The position numbers and the translations under genes are program-made. A DNA stretch of 64,000 nucleotides, taken from assembly GCF_030020805.1 (NCBI RefSeq), contig NZ_CP125098.1, positions 1,592,001-1,656,000 of the forward strand. Direction: 5' to 3'. This DNA comes from Paenibacillus sp. RC67. Its GTDB lineage: Bacteria; Bacillota; Bacilli; Paenibacillales; NBRC-103111. The notes beneath the pieces were generated by a model. It searched no databases. It was not told the origin of the DNA and worked only from the letters and a program-made list of their open reading frames with translations. Of the stretch, positions 1-9,550 are shown one piece after another (position 1 is the stretch's first letter; every line of letters begins with the position of its first letter).

Positions 1-1176
1 AGGAAGCTGCTTGCTGATCATCCTGACTGGAAGAAGCAAATCACAACCGACAATGGCAGCCTATATGCGTTTCCGTTCCTGCGTGGTGACGATAAGGTTA
101 GGGTATTTTTTGGCCCTGCGATTCGTCAGGATTGGCTCGATAAGCTCGGCTTGAAAACACCGACGACGATTGACGAATGGTACAACGTATTGAAAGCGTT
201 TAAAGAGAAAGATCCGAACGGCAACGGCAAAGCGGACGAAATTCCGATCAACCTGGATAAAGACTTATTGAATACCGACGCTCCCTTCCTTGGCGCATGG
301 GGCATTAATAACAGCTTCTATCAGGATAGCGGCAAAGTAAAATTCGGTCCTATTCAGCCGGAATTTAAGGATTTTCTCATTACGATGAACAAGTGGTACA
401 AGGAAGGTCTGCTGGATAAAGATTTTGCGGCACCGAACGCCAAGCTGCTCGACAACAAAATGACAACGAACCTGCTCGGCGCAACAGCCACTTTCAACGG
501 CGGGGGGATCGGCAAATATGCTGGCCTAATGAAAGATAAAGATCCGAGCTTTAATCTTGTCGCCGCTCCTTATCCCGTCTTGAAGTCCGGAGATAAAGTG
601 ATTTGGGGGCAGAAGGATTTTGCTTTTAACGGTATTGGCGCAGCTATTACGACAAGTGACAAAAACCCTATCGAAACGGTCAAATGGCTGGATTACGCTT
701 ATGGGGAAAAAGGCGAATTGTTGTTTAATTATGGTATTGAGGGCCAAAGCTATACGATGCAGAACGGCAAGGCCGTATTAAAACCGGAAGTATTGAACCC
801 GACGAGCGGCATCAGCTCCCAGCAAGCCATTGCCAAGTATACCCGGGCGACGTGGAGTGCACCGTTCGTACTCAGTGACAATTTCCAATTGCAATATCTA
901 GCGCTCCCGCAGCAGAAAGACGCATTAGCTATCTGGTCGAAGCCGACAGCAGAGCGCAAGATGCCGCTTGTAACCCCAACACAGGACGAGAGCAGCAAGT
1001 TTGCCTCCATCATGACGGATATCAATACGTACAAGGATGAAATGCTGCTGAAGTTCATTATGGGTGTGGAACCGATCAATAACTTCGATCAGTACGTCAA
1101 AAAAATTCAAAGCATGGGCATCGACGATGCCATTAAAATTCAGCAAACGGCGCTTGAACGCTTCAACAAGCGCTAA
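1..1176 (+). CDS. Extracellular solute-binding protein, LplA/YtcQ-like (5' end outside window)
   Basis: The reading frame is open from base 1, so the N-terminus with the expected lipoprotein signal lies upstream; the in-frame TTG at 151 is internal. The visible 391 residues contain the DPNGNGKADEIP stretch also present in the binding protein at 15546, which marks the large (about 500 aa) LplA/YtcQ family of membrane-anchored oligosaccharide receptors. The protein would capture an oligosaccharide outside the cell and hand it to the two permeases encoded directly downstream (1259 and 2204). No ATPase is encoded here, as is usual for this family, which borrows a shared MsmX-type ATPase encoded elsewhere. 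The substrate is not readable; the downstream glycosidase suggests a pectic or fucosylated glycan (inference). Confidence 0.93.
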   Translation, partial: RKLLADHPDWKKQITTDNGSLYAFPFLRGDDKVRVFFGPAIRQDWLDKLGLKTPTTIDEWYNVLKAFKEKDPNGNGKADEIPINLDKDLLNTDAPFLGAWGINNSFYQDSGKVKFGPIQPEFKDFLITMNKWYKEGLLDKDFAAPNAKLLDNKMTTNLLGATATFNGGGIGKYAGLMKDKDPSFNLVAAPYPVLKSGDKVIWGQKDFAFNGIGAAITTSDKNPIETVKWLDYAYGEKGELLFNYGIEGQSYTMQNGKAVLKPEVLNPTSGISSQQAIAKYTRATWSAPFVLSDNFQLQYLALPQQKDALAIWSKPTAERKMPLVTPTQDESSKFASIMTDINTYKDEMLLKFIMGVEPINNFDQYVKKIQSMGIDDAIKIQQTALERFNKR

Positions 1177-1258
1177 ACAGGTGACGCGGTTGGGGGAGAG
1201 CGCAATTTCATCTTCCCTGACTTCACCGCAGCCCCAGACAGAAAGGTAGGGAGAAACG

Positions 1259-2191
1259 ATGTCGAGAAGCTTCAGCAACCCGACTGCGCTGCAAATGATG
1301 CGCGCTGATTGGCGGCGGCATTGGACCATTTATTTGATGGCACTTCCAGTCATAGCTTACTATGTCATTTTTCATTATGGGCCGATGTACGGCCTGCAAA
1401 TCGCTTTTAAGGACTTTCAGCCGGCAAAAGGAATTTGGGGAAGCCCGTGGGTTGGATTTAAACATTTTGAAAGCTTCTTCAATGGAATTTACTTCTGGCG
1501 ATTGATCAAGAACACAATTCTGATCAACGTTTACGAGCTGTTGTTCAGCTTTCCGGCGGCTATCCTGCTGGCACTGCTGCTGAACGAAATCCGCAGCAGC
1601 TTGTTCAAGAGGTTCGTGCAAACCGTCTCCTATTTACCGCACTTCATTTCGATCGTCGTGTTGGCTGGGATGATGATCGATTTCCTTGGCCGCACAGGCC
1701 TCATTAACCAGATTCTCGGCTCCTTTGGCATCGAGCCGATCGACTTCCTTAAGGAGGCTGGCTGGTTCCGGTTTCTGTTCGTGTCGTCCGGGATTTGGCA
1801 AGGCATCGGCTGGGGCTCGATCATTTACCTTGCGGCAATCACTGCCATTGATCCGACACTGTACGAAGCGGCACGGATCGATGGAGCCGGTCGCTGGAAG
1901 CAGACGCTGCATGTTACGCTTCCGGGCATCATGCCGACGATTGCCATATTGTTTATTTTGCAAATGGGCAACATGCTGTCGGTTGGCAGCGAGAAGGTGC
2001 TGCTGCTCTATAATCCTCTGACCTATTCGACGGCGGACGTCATATCGACGTATGTATACCGCAAAGGGGTGTTAGAGGCTAGCTATAGTTTTACAGCGGC
2101 TGTCGGTCTGTTCAACTCTGTCGTAAGCTTCATTCTGATCGTGGCAGCCAATAATGTCATTAAGCGACTTAGCGAGAACAAACTTTGGTAA
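1259..2191 (+). CDS. ABC sugar permease, LplB/YteP-like
   Basis: Inner-membrane subunit of a CUT1-type oligosaccharide importer, 310 aa, with about six membrane helices. The conserved EAA cytoplasmic loop that docks the ATPase is visible as EAARIDGAGRWKQ near residue 200. ATG at 1259 is preceded by AGGTAGGGAGA. It sits 82 bp after the binding-protein gene and 12 bp before the second permease, so the three form one operon. It is closely parallel to the permease at 13645 in the second locus. Assignment to the LplB/YteP family is secure; the substrate is inferred only from the neighbouring hydrolase. Confidence 0.95.
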   Translation: MSRSFSNPTALQMMRADWRRHWTIYLMALPVIAYYVIFHYGPMYGLQIAFKDFQPAKGIWGSPWVGFKHFESFFNGIYFWRLIKNTILINVYELLFSFPAAILLALLLNEIRSSLFKRFVQTVSYLPHFISIVVLAGMMIDFLGRTGLINQILGSFGIEPIDFLKEAGWFRFLFVSSGIWQGIGWGSIIYLAAITAIDPTLYEAARIDGAGRWKQTLHVTLPGIMPTIAILFILQMGNMLSVGSEKVLLLYNPLTYSTADVISTYVYRKGVLEASYSFTAAVGLFNSVVSFILIVAANNVIKRLSENKLW

Positions 2192-2203
2192 GGAGATACG
2201 CAA

Positions 2204-3079
2204 ATGAAACCAACCTTGGGGGAACGTGCATTCAGCTATTTAAACACGCTTCTGATGATCGGTCTATGCATTGTGACGCTTTATCCGTTCTTGTACGTTC
2301 TGTTCGCATCCTTCAGCGAAGCGACGTCATTTCTGCAAAATCGTGGGATACTGCTCGGCCCAGCCGGTTTCGATCTCGGCGCATACAGAGCGGTGTTTAG
2401 CAACCCGATGATTATAAAAGGCTACGAGAATACGCTTCTGTATGTAATAGTAGGAACGGCAATCAACCTTGTGATGACGGCGATCGGCGCCTATGTCCTA
2501 TCCAGACCGAATCTGTATTTCAAACATATCCTTATGTTCTTCATCGTAGTGACGATGGTATTTAACGGCGGATTGATTCCAAGCTACTTGCTAGTCAATC
2601 AACTAGGAATGATGAATACGATGTGGGCGCTTCTCATTCCCGGCGCCATCAATACGTTCAATATGATCATCATGAGAACCTCGTTCCAGGGCGTTCCGGT
2701 CAGCCTGGAGGAGTCGGCGAGAATGGATGGAGCGGGAGATTGGACGATATTATTCCGTATCGTTATTCCTCTGTCTATGCCGGTTATAGCCGTGATGATT
2801 CTGTGGTACGCGGTAGGACATTGGAATTCTTACTTCAATGCGCTCGTTTATTTGCGGAATAGTGAGAAGTACCCGCTTCAGCTTGTTCTCCGCGACATAT
2901 TGATCGCTAACAGCACCGATTCGATGATGACCAGCTCGGCCAGCGACGACAAATATGCCATTGGGGAAACGATCAAATACGCAACGATCATCGTTTCAAC
3001 GCTGCCGATCATTTGCTTATACCCTTTCCTGCAGAAGTATTTTGTCAAAGGGGTCATGATCGGGGCGATCAAAGGGTAG
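2204..3079 (+). CDS. ABC sugar permease, LplC/YtcP-like
   Basis: Second permease subunit (291 aa) that pairs with the LplB-like protein encoded 12 bp upstream. The EAA loop reads EESARMDGAGDWTILFR around residue 180, and about six hydrophobic helices are visible. Start ATG follows AAGGAGATACGCAA. The N-terminus MKPTLGE is identical to that of the equivalent permease at 14604, showing that the two import operons are paralogous. The stop is followed after 12 bp by the GTG of the glycosidase gene, so import and hydrolysis are co-transcribed. Confidence 0.95.
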   Translation: MKPTLGERAFSYLNTLLMIGLCIVTLYPFLYVLFASFSEATSFLQNRGILLGPAGFDLGAYRAVFSNPMIIKGYENTLLYVIVGTAINLVMTAIGAYVLSRPNLYFKHILMFFIVVTMVFNGGLIPSYLLVNQLGMMNTMWALLIPGAINTFNMIIMRTSFQGVPVSLEESARMDGAGDWTILFRIVIPLSMPVIAVMILWYAVGHWNSYFNALVYLRNSEKYPLQLVLRDILIANSTDSMMTSSASDDKYAIGETIKYATIIVSTLPIICLYPFLQKYFVKGVMIGAIKG

Positions 3080-3091
3080 GAGGAACCTAAG

Positions 3092-6000
3092 GTGACAACA
3101 GTGACATTCAATCATGCGCCGAGCGGCTGGAATGAGGCTTTGCCGCTTGGCAACGGACATTTTGGCGGCATGATGTACTTCGAGGATCAGCGGCTAACGA
3201 TAGCGCTTAATCATTACGAGGTGTATTATCGCAAGCTCCATCGATACAGCAAGAAATACCTGCAAGGAGAAGGACGCGACTATAGCGTTCAATATGGCCG
3301 TACTTTCGAGCAGCTCAAGGAAAGAGCAAAGGAAATGTACCGCGATCCCGGAGAGGGGCCCATCTTTCTGTACGGCGACGCTTTGTCCAACAGCAGCATG
3401 TACCGCAAATATGGCAAACCGCACGGAGGTACCTCCCATTATCCGACCGGAGAAATCCACCTGCATCCGTCAACAGAGTTGGAGGAGCCGGATTCTTATT
3501 CCTTGCAGCTCGATGTGGGGAAGGGAGTCGTGCACCTTCAAATCGAGAAGGAGGACAAGAAGCTCGATGCTAGTACATTCGTAGCTCAGGACCATGATGA
3601 TCTCGTAACGGAAATCAGACAAACATCCGGTTCTTTATTAGAATCCATTGTCCTGACAGTCCCGGCAAGACGCTATGTGGACATGAGCGTAACCTATCAT
3701 CAGCATAATGAGTCGACTTTTTACTATGTAGGCTCGTTTTATCCCTATGGGGAGGATAAGGAGGCTTATCGCTCGTTTTCCTTCATCGTGATGTTGAGGC
3801 TGATCGGAGCGAAGGGCAGTCTAGAATGTTCGCCGGACAATGCAAGCATAAGGCTTCTAGACGCAGAGGAATGCTTGACTCTCCTTACGACGGTGGTAAC
3901 GGAAGAGCAGGCCGATGATCTGCTGCACACCGCTTTGCAGCGTTCGAATAAGTCCAAGGAACGGATTATGGACATGAAGAAGTATCATCAGAAGCATTGG
4001 CGAAGCTTTTGGGAAAGGTCATCGGTGACGCTGCCCGACAAGTTGCTTGAGGATTTATGGCATATCAACCTGTATGCTCTCGCCTGTTGCAGCGGCAGGG
4101 GTGGCACCATGCCAGAGCAAGCCTGCGGATTAAACGGCTTGTGGGACATCAAGCAGCCGACCAAATGGGGCAGCATGTGGTATTGGGACGTCAACATTCA
4201 AGCCGCCTTTTGGCCCTTGTACACAGCAAACCATTTGGAAGTAGCCGAAGCATTCAATGAAGGGCTGCTTACCTACGCCGCCAATGCCGAGAAGATGGCG
4301 AAACAATTCTACGGATTGGAAGGGATTGCAGGGGATTACCCGCATGCACTGTATTTCAGCATATGGCCGTGGTGCGCGCAGTTTGTTTGGGATTATTACC
4401 GCTACAGCATGGATATGGGCTTTTTGCGGGAGAAGGCGTATCCGCTGTTTCAACGGATTGCTCGGTTTTTCGAAGGCTATTTGCAATACAATGCGGAGAA
4501 GGGGCAGTACGAGGTGTTTCCGGATATTTCACCGGAGCAGGGACCCCTTACGCGCAACTCAACGTGCACGTTGGCGTCGGTCAAATATTTACTGCAAATT
4601 GCAGCAGAGGCCAATGAGCAGCTGGATGAAGCTGCTGAAGACCGCTATAAGTGGAGGGAGATTGCGAACCGACTTGCTCCTTATCCTTGCGGCATCTCTT
4701 CACACTACGGTGATGTGCTGCTCGATTCTGATTGGGCGCCAGCCGATCTGCATCTACGGCATCCTTCGCTTCTTATGCCGATTTATCCGATCGGTGAAAT
4801 CAACAAATACAGCGATATGTCGCTCCGACAGCGGGCTGAGAACACGCTCCGCTATGCCGAGGAGAATACGGAATACGGGATGTTCCAGTTCGGCTGGCTG
4901 TCCTGCACGGCCTCCCGTATGGGCCAAGGGGATACCGCGCTTCGCCTGCTGTACGAGCAAGGCATCGACCTGTCCCTAAGGTGCAACGGGTTGTTCGCGG
5001 AAGAGACGGAGCGCTGGATGAATTACTGCAACATTACGAATGAGCCGCTGTACCATCCACACATGATGGAAGCTTCCGGTGAAATCGTCGCTGCCGTGAA
5101 CGAGATGCTGCTGCAAAGCTACAACGGCGTGATTGAGGTTTTCCCGGCTATGCCACAAGGGGGGAATGAGCCGGAACGGACGGTTGGCCTGTACGATCAT
5201 CATGCCGGTGAACAGATTCGTCCTTACAGGCAATGGAGCGATTGCGAGTTCCGCGGATTACTGGCTGTCGGAGGGTTCGAGGTCAGTGCCAGAATGCAGG
5301 AAGGACGAACGGTCTGGATCTCGATCCGAAGCCAAGCAGGCGGCAAGGCCGTACTACACAATCCGTTTACCGAAGAGGAGCGCGTCTCCATCTCATACGT
5401 TGCGGCTTCAACGAGGACAGCAGTGGAGTATGTCCTGCTGGACGGACAACTGTACTTCGATACGGTTAGCGGAGGCGAGTATATCCTTTATTCGCAGGCA
5501 AATGCTTTCAAGCCCGATAGGCCACCGGCGCATTCGGTAGGAGAGGAATGTACCACCGTTGAAGGCGACGTGCATCCACGCGTTCATGAGGCTCATACCC
5601 ACCGGAGAGTATTCCTAGGTAAAGACAAGGACACTCATCACTACCGGCTGATTGATCATTTCACCTTTGACTATTATGCAGGCAATAGCCGAGAATCAAG
5701 GCTTGCCGCCTATCGGCTCGACTTCGGGGTCAAGCCGGAGCAATTGCTCAAGGATTATAACCAAGCTCTCCCCCGTCAGGTTCATGTCGAAGGGGTGCTT
5801 GGACAAACCTTTCGCAAAGTAACGCCAGAAACCATCTTTACACCCCGCAACGGGATGGGTTGGGAAAGCCCAGACAACATCACGGCGGTAGATCGTGGGG
5901 GGCCGGACATGCTTCGCCGGGATTTCGTAGGAGGTATGGAAGAAGCTGCATTTATCGTCGAGCTGCCCAAAGGGAGGTACGATCTGCTAATTGTATCCGG

Positions 6001-6214
6001 GGACAGCACTACACCATCCTTTACCGTACTTGAAATCGAGGGACAATGGTTATGGCAGACGGAGAAAATGCTTAAAGCAGGAGAATATGCAACGGATATC
6101 ATACCGCTTATCCAAAGAAAAGACGGTTACGTGACCCTTAGGTTCCGTTCCAACGCAGGCTTGCACTGGAGAGTGAACTTGCTGGTGATTAATAAAAACT
6201 ATTCATATTTGTAA
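3092..6214 (+). CDS. GH95-like glycoside hydrolase with C-terminal pectin-enzyme-like domain
   Basis: A 1040-aa cytoplasmic enzyme: no signal peptide is visible, fitting intracellular cleavage of the imported oligosaccharide. The N-terminus (WNEALPLGNGHFGGMMY, then LNHYEVYYR) matches the start of GH95 alpha-L-fucosidase/alpha-L-galactosidase-type proteins, and GLWDIKQPTKWGSMWYWDVN near residue 350 resembles the (alpha/alpha)6 barrel segment of that family. The last 200 residues (GMGWESPDN, then LPKGRYDLLIVSGD) resemble the galactose-binding-like domain of rhamnogalacturonan acetylesterases and lyases (recalled, not searched). The GTG start at 3092 is set by the TAGGAGGA ribosome site overlapping the stop of the preceding permease. 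Exact sugar specificity cannot be read. Confidence 0.8.
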   Translation: MTTVTFNHAPSGWNEALPLGNGHFGGMMYFEDQRLTIALNHYEVYYRKLHRYSKKYLQGEGRDYSVQYGRTFEQLKERAKEMYRDPGEGPIFLYGDALSNSSMYRKYGKPHGGTSHYPTGEIHLHPSTELEEPDSYSLQLDVGKGVVHLQIEKEDKKLDASTFVAQDHDDLVTEIRQTSGSLLESIVLTVPARRYVDMSVTYHQHNESTFYYVGSFYPYGEDKEAYRSFSFIVMLRLIGAKGSLECSPDNASIRLLDAEECLTLLTTVVTEEQADDLLHTALQRSNKSKERIMDMKKYHQKHWRSFWERSSVTLPDKLLEDLWHINLYALACCSGRGGTMPEQACGLNGLWDIKQPTKWGSMWYWDVNIQAAFWPLYTANHLEVAEAFNEGLLTYAANAEKMAKQFYGLEGIAGDYPHALYFSIWPWCAQFVWDYYRYSMDMGFLREKAYPLFQRIARFFEGYLQYNAEKGQYEVFPDISPEQGPLTRNSTCTLASVKYLLQIAAEANEQLDEAAEDRYKWREIANRLAPYPCGISSHYGDVLLDSDWAPADLHLRHPSLLMPIYPIGEINKYSDMSLRQRAENTLRYAEENTEYGMFQFGWLSCTASRMGQGDTALRLLYEQGIDLSLRCNGLFAEETERWMNYCNITNEPLYHPHMMEASGEIVAAVNEMLLQSYNGVIEVFPAMPQGGNEPERTVGLYDHHAGEQIRPYRQWSDCEFRGLLAVGGFEVSARMQEGRTVWISIRSQAGGKAVLHNPFTEEERVSISYVAASTRTAVEYVLLDGQLYFDTVSGGEYILYSQANAFKPDRPPAHSVGEECTTVEGDVHPRVHEAHTHRRVFLGKDKDTHHYRLIDHFTFDYYAGNSRESRLAAYRLDFGVKPEQLLKDYNQALPRQVHVEGVLGQTFRKVTPETIFTPRNGMGWESPDNITAVDRGGPDMLRRDFVGGMEEAAFIVELPKGRYDLLIVSGDSTTPSFTVLEIEGQWLWQTEKMLKAGEYATDIIPLIQRKDGYVTLRFRSNAGLHWRVNLLVINKNYSYL

Positions 6215-6258
6215 TGGAAGGTGTCGAAAGGGGGGATGAATGTACCTCTAGGAGCCGA

Positions 6259-6307
6259 GGCAGGCGGATTGTATCCTCCTGAAACAAGAATCCGACTCAC
6301 CCCTGCC
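6259..6307 (+). other. Long imperfect stem-loop in the leader of the secreted-protein gene
   Basis: In the 158-bp gap before the 6373 gene, GGCAGG followed by CGGATT pairs with AATCCG and, after a 7-nt bulge, CCTGCC. There is no U-tract, so it is not a terminator. It may stabilise or insulate the downstream message. Function unknown. Confidence 0.3.
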
Positions 6308-6372
6308 GCCCACAGGGAAAAGGAAAGAAGGCCGAAGGACCTTCGACAAAACCTATATGAGGAGGTAATCGT

Positions 6373-9180
6373 ATGCGAATGAAAAAGAAAGTCAAAAAGG
6401 CAGCTCGGATCGTGATTCCCGCTCTCTTGATGGCCCAAGTATTGGGAGGGTTCACGACTGCTTATGCAGGGACAGAGAAATTCCCGACTTATGTGCAGAA
6501 TTCAGCCGTCCCGAGCCTCACTGCAGGCAAAGCGGATATTGCCGGCTCGGCATTCGTCGATCAAGATGGAGAGTTTCACTGGATGTACTCGGTCGCCAAC
6601 TATGAGCAATCCGATAGCGGAGGCTCCTGGATTAAGTACAACACGAATACGGATTTGGGTGCATTGAATACCAATTGGGGCACTACAACCACTTATAATT
6701 CCTACTGGAACAGGCCGGGTACCATCAATTACAAGATCGATCAAACCTACGGCATTCCTACTCCCTATCAGGATGACCATAACGATGGGATCGGCGTATG
6801 GATCGACCCGGATACAGGTTACTGGTACGCCCTAACCAACGATGAGTATCAATTTAATCCATTTGCAACAGGCAGTCCGACTACAAATGACCGAATCGCT
6901 TCAGGTCTCCATAACAACCGCGTCCTGGCTTCTTACTCGACGGATAAGGGCGTTACATGGAAGCTGATTGGGCAGGTAGCTACTTCACCATGGAATGACA
7001 GCAATGAAGCAGCAACTGCAAGCAACTTTCCGGGTTCGACTTGGTCCTACGGTGTTGCCGGTACCCGCCTTTTTGTGGATAATGTCAATGGCTATTTCTA
7101 TGTTCTTTACAATAACCACATCAATTGGAAACCGGGCTATTCCAATATTCTCACCTACTTCAGCCTCGCCCGTTCTCCGATCAGCGCCAAGATGGCTGAA
7201 GGCTCATGGGATGTCTGGTACAACGGGACATGGACCCGATCCGCGCTTAAAGGTTATGCAGGCTGGATAGGCAGTCCTATGGGCGCTGGCAGTGATCATA
7301 ATCTCACGGTGAATTATACGCCAGCAACGGATAGTCTGACTTTAACAGGTGCAGGAATGGACGGCTCAGCCTTAAGCATCAGCTACGAGAAAATTCCAAG
7401 CAGTGGAGACTTTACCTTCAAGGACGCCGCTGGCAGCACCTACACTGCGAATACAGTCAACGCCACGATTAAAAATGCAAGCGGAACCAGCATTCCTTCC
7501 GTCTCCTACTCCGATCCTGCTTTGGATGCAACGATGACCATATCCATTGAGAACGGCAAAGTAACCATCAAGCAAGAAAACAATTCGACCGGATACTTGA
7601 CTACCGTCACTCCTGGCGGCAGCACTCCTATATTTAAAAATACATCGTCCCAAAGGCTGTTTGTTCCGGTCAATACGCAATATGAGAATGCTTTCTCCTA
7701 CAATGCGTATAGCGGCAAATATCGTTCCGTCGGCTATGACGGATACGTGTATGAGACGGATGATTTAGGCGCTCCGGACACTTTTAAAATTGTAGGGAAA
7801 CTGCCCGCTACCGTAGGCAGCTATTTGTCCCAAATCGACACCGGTAGCCTGACGAATCAACAAGTCAGCGGTTATTCCTTTAGGACGATCTCTGATTTGT
7901 CGGGCAAACAAATCAATTACTCCACAGCGGATCCTGGTGCTGGTCAAACTTACTATTCCACGTACAATCCGCCAAAGGATAAAAATGGAGCTGCCATTTC
8001 ACCATCATCCACCTATACCATCTCCATTGGGGGAAATGCGCTTAAGGATGGTACGGCGGATAAGTGGCTATTTGTTCCCGTTCCTGACGAGTTTGATTCT
8101 TCAAAAAACAGCGGCTTCTACCGTCTTCAGAATGCATCTACTGGTAAGGTTCTGAAAGGAACCGGAACGACGCCAGCAGCAACGCGAGCGATGGGAGCTT
8201 CAGTGACCACCGGTGCAGCGGATGCCAATGCTAATCCTAACGCAAATGGTGGGAATGGAGCAGCAGGAGGCAGCGACCAATGGTATCTTCTTCCTATTGG
8301 CAATGCAACCCCGGCCTACCTTACGCCTTCGTCTTCCTCATCTACGATTTCAGCAGCAACGTATACAAGCTTAAGCGGGATCACCAAGTACCGATTGGTC
8401 AACAGAGCAAGCGCCCTGGGAGTCGAGTTTGCCTCAGGCCAAGCGGCCCTGCAAAGTATGAAGTTCGACGCAAGTAATCCTCAGCTTATGACCATCACCC
8501 CGGTAGCGTCGAATCCCAACCTCCCGTCAGTACCAACGGGTTTGACTGCGGCTGCTGCAAGCACATCACAGGTCAATGTCAGCTGGAGCGTCTCTTCAGG
8601 TGCTACAGGCTATGACCTTTTGGTTGACGGCGTAACGATTAGTAACGTTAGCAGTCCTTATTCCCATACAGGACTTGCAGCAGGCTCAACCCATACCTAT
8701 CAGGTAAGGGCTAAGAACAGCCAAGGCTCAAGCGCATGGAGTTCAATGGTAAGCGCAACCACCCGAACAGGAATTGTATCGCAAGGCAAGACAGCGACGG
8801 CGAGCTCGGTGCAAACAGGGAATAATATTAGCAATGCCAATGACGGGAATGACTCTACCCGATGGGCGGCAGTAACGAACACGTACCCGCAGTGGTGGAA
8901 GGTTGATCTCGGCAGCAGCATGAATATTACCAAGCTCGAAAGCTACTGGTACAACAGTACAACATATCCAAGATCATACCAGTACAAGATCGAGGGCAGT
9001 AATGATGATATAACCTATACGACCATTCTGGATAGGACGGGAAATACGACCCAAGGCTTAACAACGGATACCTTCAGCGCCACATACAGGTATGTCAGAA
9101 TTACCGTAACGGGCTCCAGCTACAGTGGAGGAAGTGCATCCTGCTATGAGTTCAAGGTATATGGAGACGCTAGCCATTAA
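6373..9180 (+). CDS. Secreted multidomain protein: N-terminal unknown domain, ricin-like, FN3 and F5/8C (CBM32-like)
   Basis: A 935-aa exported protein. Residues 1-33 form a classic signal peptide: basic KKKVKKA start, hydrophobic core, AYAG cleavage region. Residues about 35-500 are aromatic-rich with blade-like repeats and might be a beta-propeller. GFYRLQNASTGKVL near 575 looks like a ricin-type trefoil start. An Ala/Asn/Gly-rich linker follows near 615-635, then an FN3 domain (about 715-798) and a C-terminal discoidin/F5/8C domain (about 805-935). The modular carbohydrate-binding tail suggests an extracellular glycan-active enzyme or binding protein for the upstream importer; no catalytic family is recognised with certainty. 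ATG follows GAGGAGGTAATCGT. It probably belongs to the operon running from before base 1. Confidence 0.85.
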   Translation: MRMKKKVKKAARIVIPALLMAQVLGGFTTAYAGTEKFPTYVQNSAVPSLTAGKADIAGSAFVDQDGEFHWMYSVANYEQSDSGGSWIKYNTNTDLGALNTNWGTTTTYNSYWNRPGTINYKIDQTYGIPTPYQDDHNDGIGVWIDPDTGYWYALTNDEYQFNPFATGSPTTNDRIASGLHNNRVLASYSTDKGVTWKLIGQVATSPWNDSNEAATASNFPGSTWSYGVAGTRLFVDNVNGYFYVLYNNHINWKPGYSNILTYFSLARSPISAKMAEGSWDVWYNGTWTRSALKGYAGWIGSPMGAGSDHNLTVNYTPATDSLTLTGAGMDGSALSISYEKIPSSGDFTFKDAAGSTYTANTVNATIKNASGTSIPSVSYSDPALDATMTISIENGKVTIKQENNSTGYLTTVTPGGSTPIFKNTSSQRLFVPVNTQYENAFSYNAYSGKYRSVGYDGYVYETDDLGAPDTFKIVGKLPATVGSYLSQIDTGSLTNQQVSGYSFRTISDLSGKQINYSTADPGAGQTYYSTYNPPKDKNGAAISPSSTYTISIGGNALKDGTADKWLFVPVPDEFDSSKNSGFYRLQNASTGKVLKGTGTTPAATRAMGASVTTGAADANANPNANGGNGAAGGSDQWYLLPIGNATPAYLTPSSSSSTISAATYTSLSGITKYRLVNRASALGVEFASGQAALQSMKFDASNPQLMTITPVASNPNLPSVPTGLTAAAASTSQVNVSWSVSSGATGYDLLVDGVTISNVSSPYSHTGLAAGSTHTYQVRAKNSQGSSAWSSMVSATTRTGIVSQGKTATASSVQTGNNISNANDGNDSTRWAAVTNTYPQWWKVDLGSSMNITKLESYWYNSTTYPRSYQYKIEGSNDDITYTTILDRTGNTTQGLTTDTFSATYRYVRITVTGSSYSGGSASCYEFKVYGDASH

Positions 9181-9247
9181 AGTCACTGAGCTCCTATAAC
9201 GATTGTTCCTGAAAATGAATAAGCCCAGACTAGCGGATTATATGATG

Positions 9248-9288
9248 AAAAAAAATCTTCCTCACGATACATGGGGAAGATTTTTTTA
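9248..9288. terminator. Intrinsic terminator after the first polysaccharide locus
   Basis: AATCTTCC pairs with GGAAGATT, flanked by an A-run on the left and a T-run on the right, so it could stop transcription in either direction. It closes the operon ending at 9180. Apart from this hairpin, the 370 bp to the next gene at 9551 shows nothing I can identify. Confidence 0.85.
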
Positions 9289-9550
9289 TTGGTGCGTTCA
9301 GCCTACAAACCGATCTTGCACAAGATCAATCAATCGTACAGTATTAAGTCTTTTTGCTTAAATTGCGCATTGGATGGCGAAATGAATGGTTGTCCGGCAA
9401 ATGGCCATTCGATATCATAAACCCGTAATTCATGAACCGACCCGACAAGAGTACCTGTTATGGATGGAACTATTAATAAGGTTTTATCCTGCAAATGGAA
9501 CTGGGATGAATACGTTCAAACAATATAATGATCAGCAGAGGGTGGAAAGA

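Noticed and set aside
9386-9550. N-terminal extension of the Gfo/Idh/MocA gene
   Set aside because: No ribosome site and no match to the family; ATG 9551 has both.
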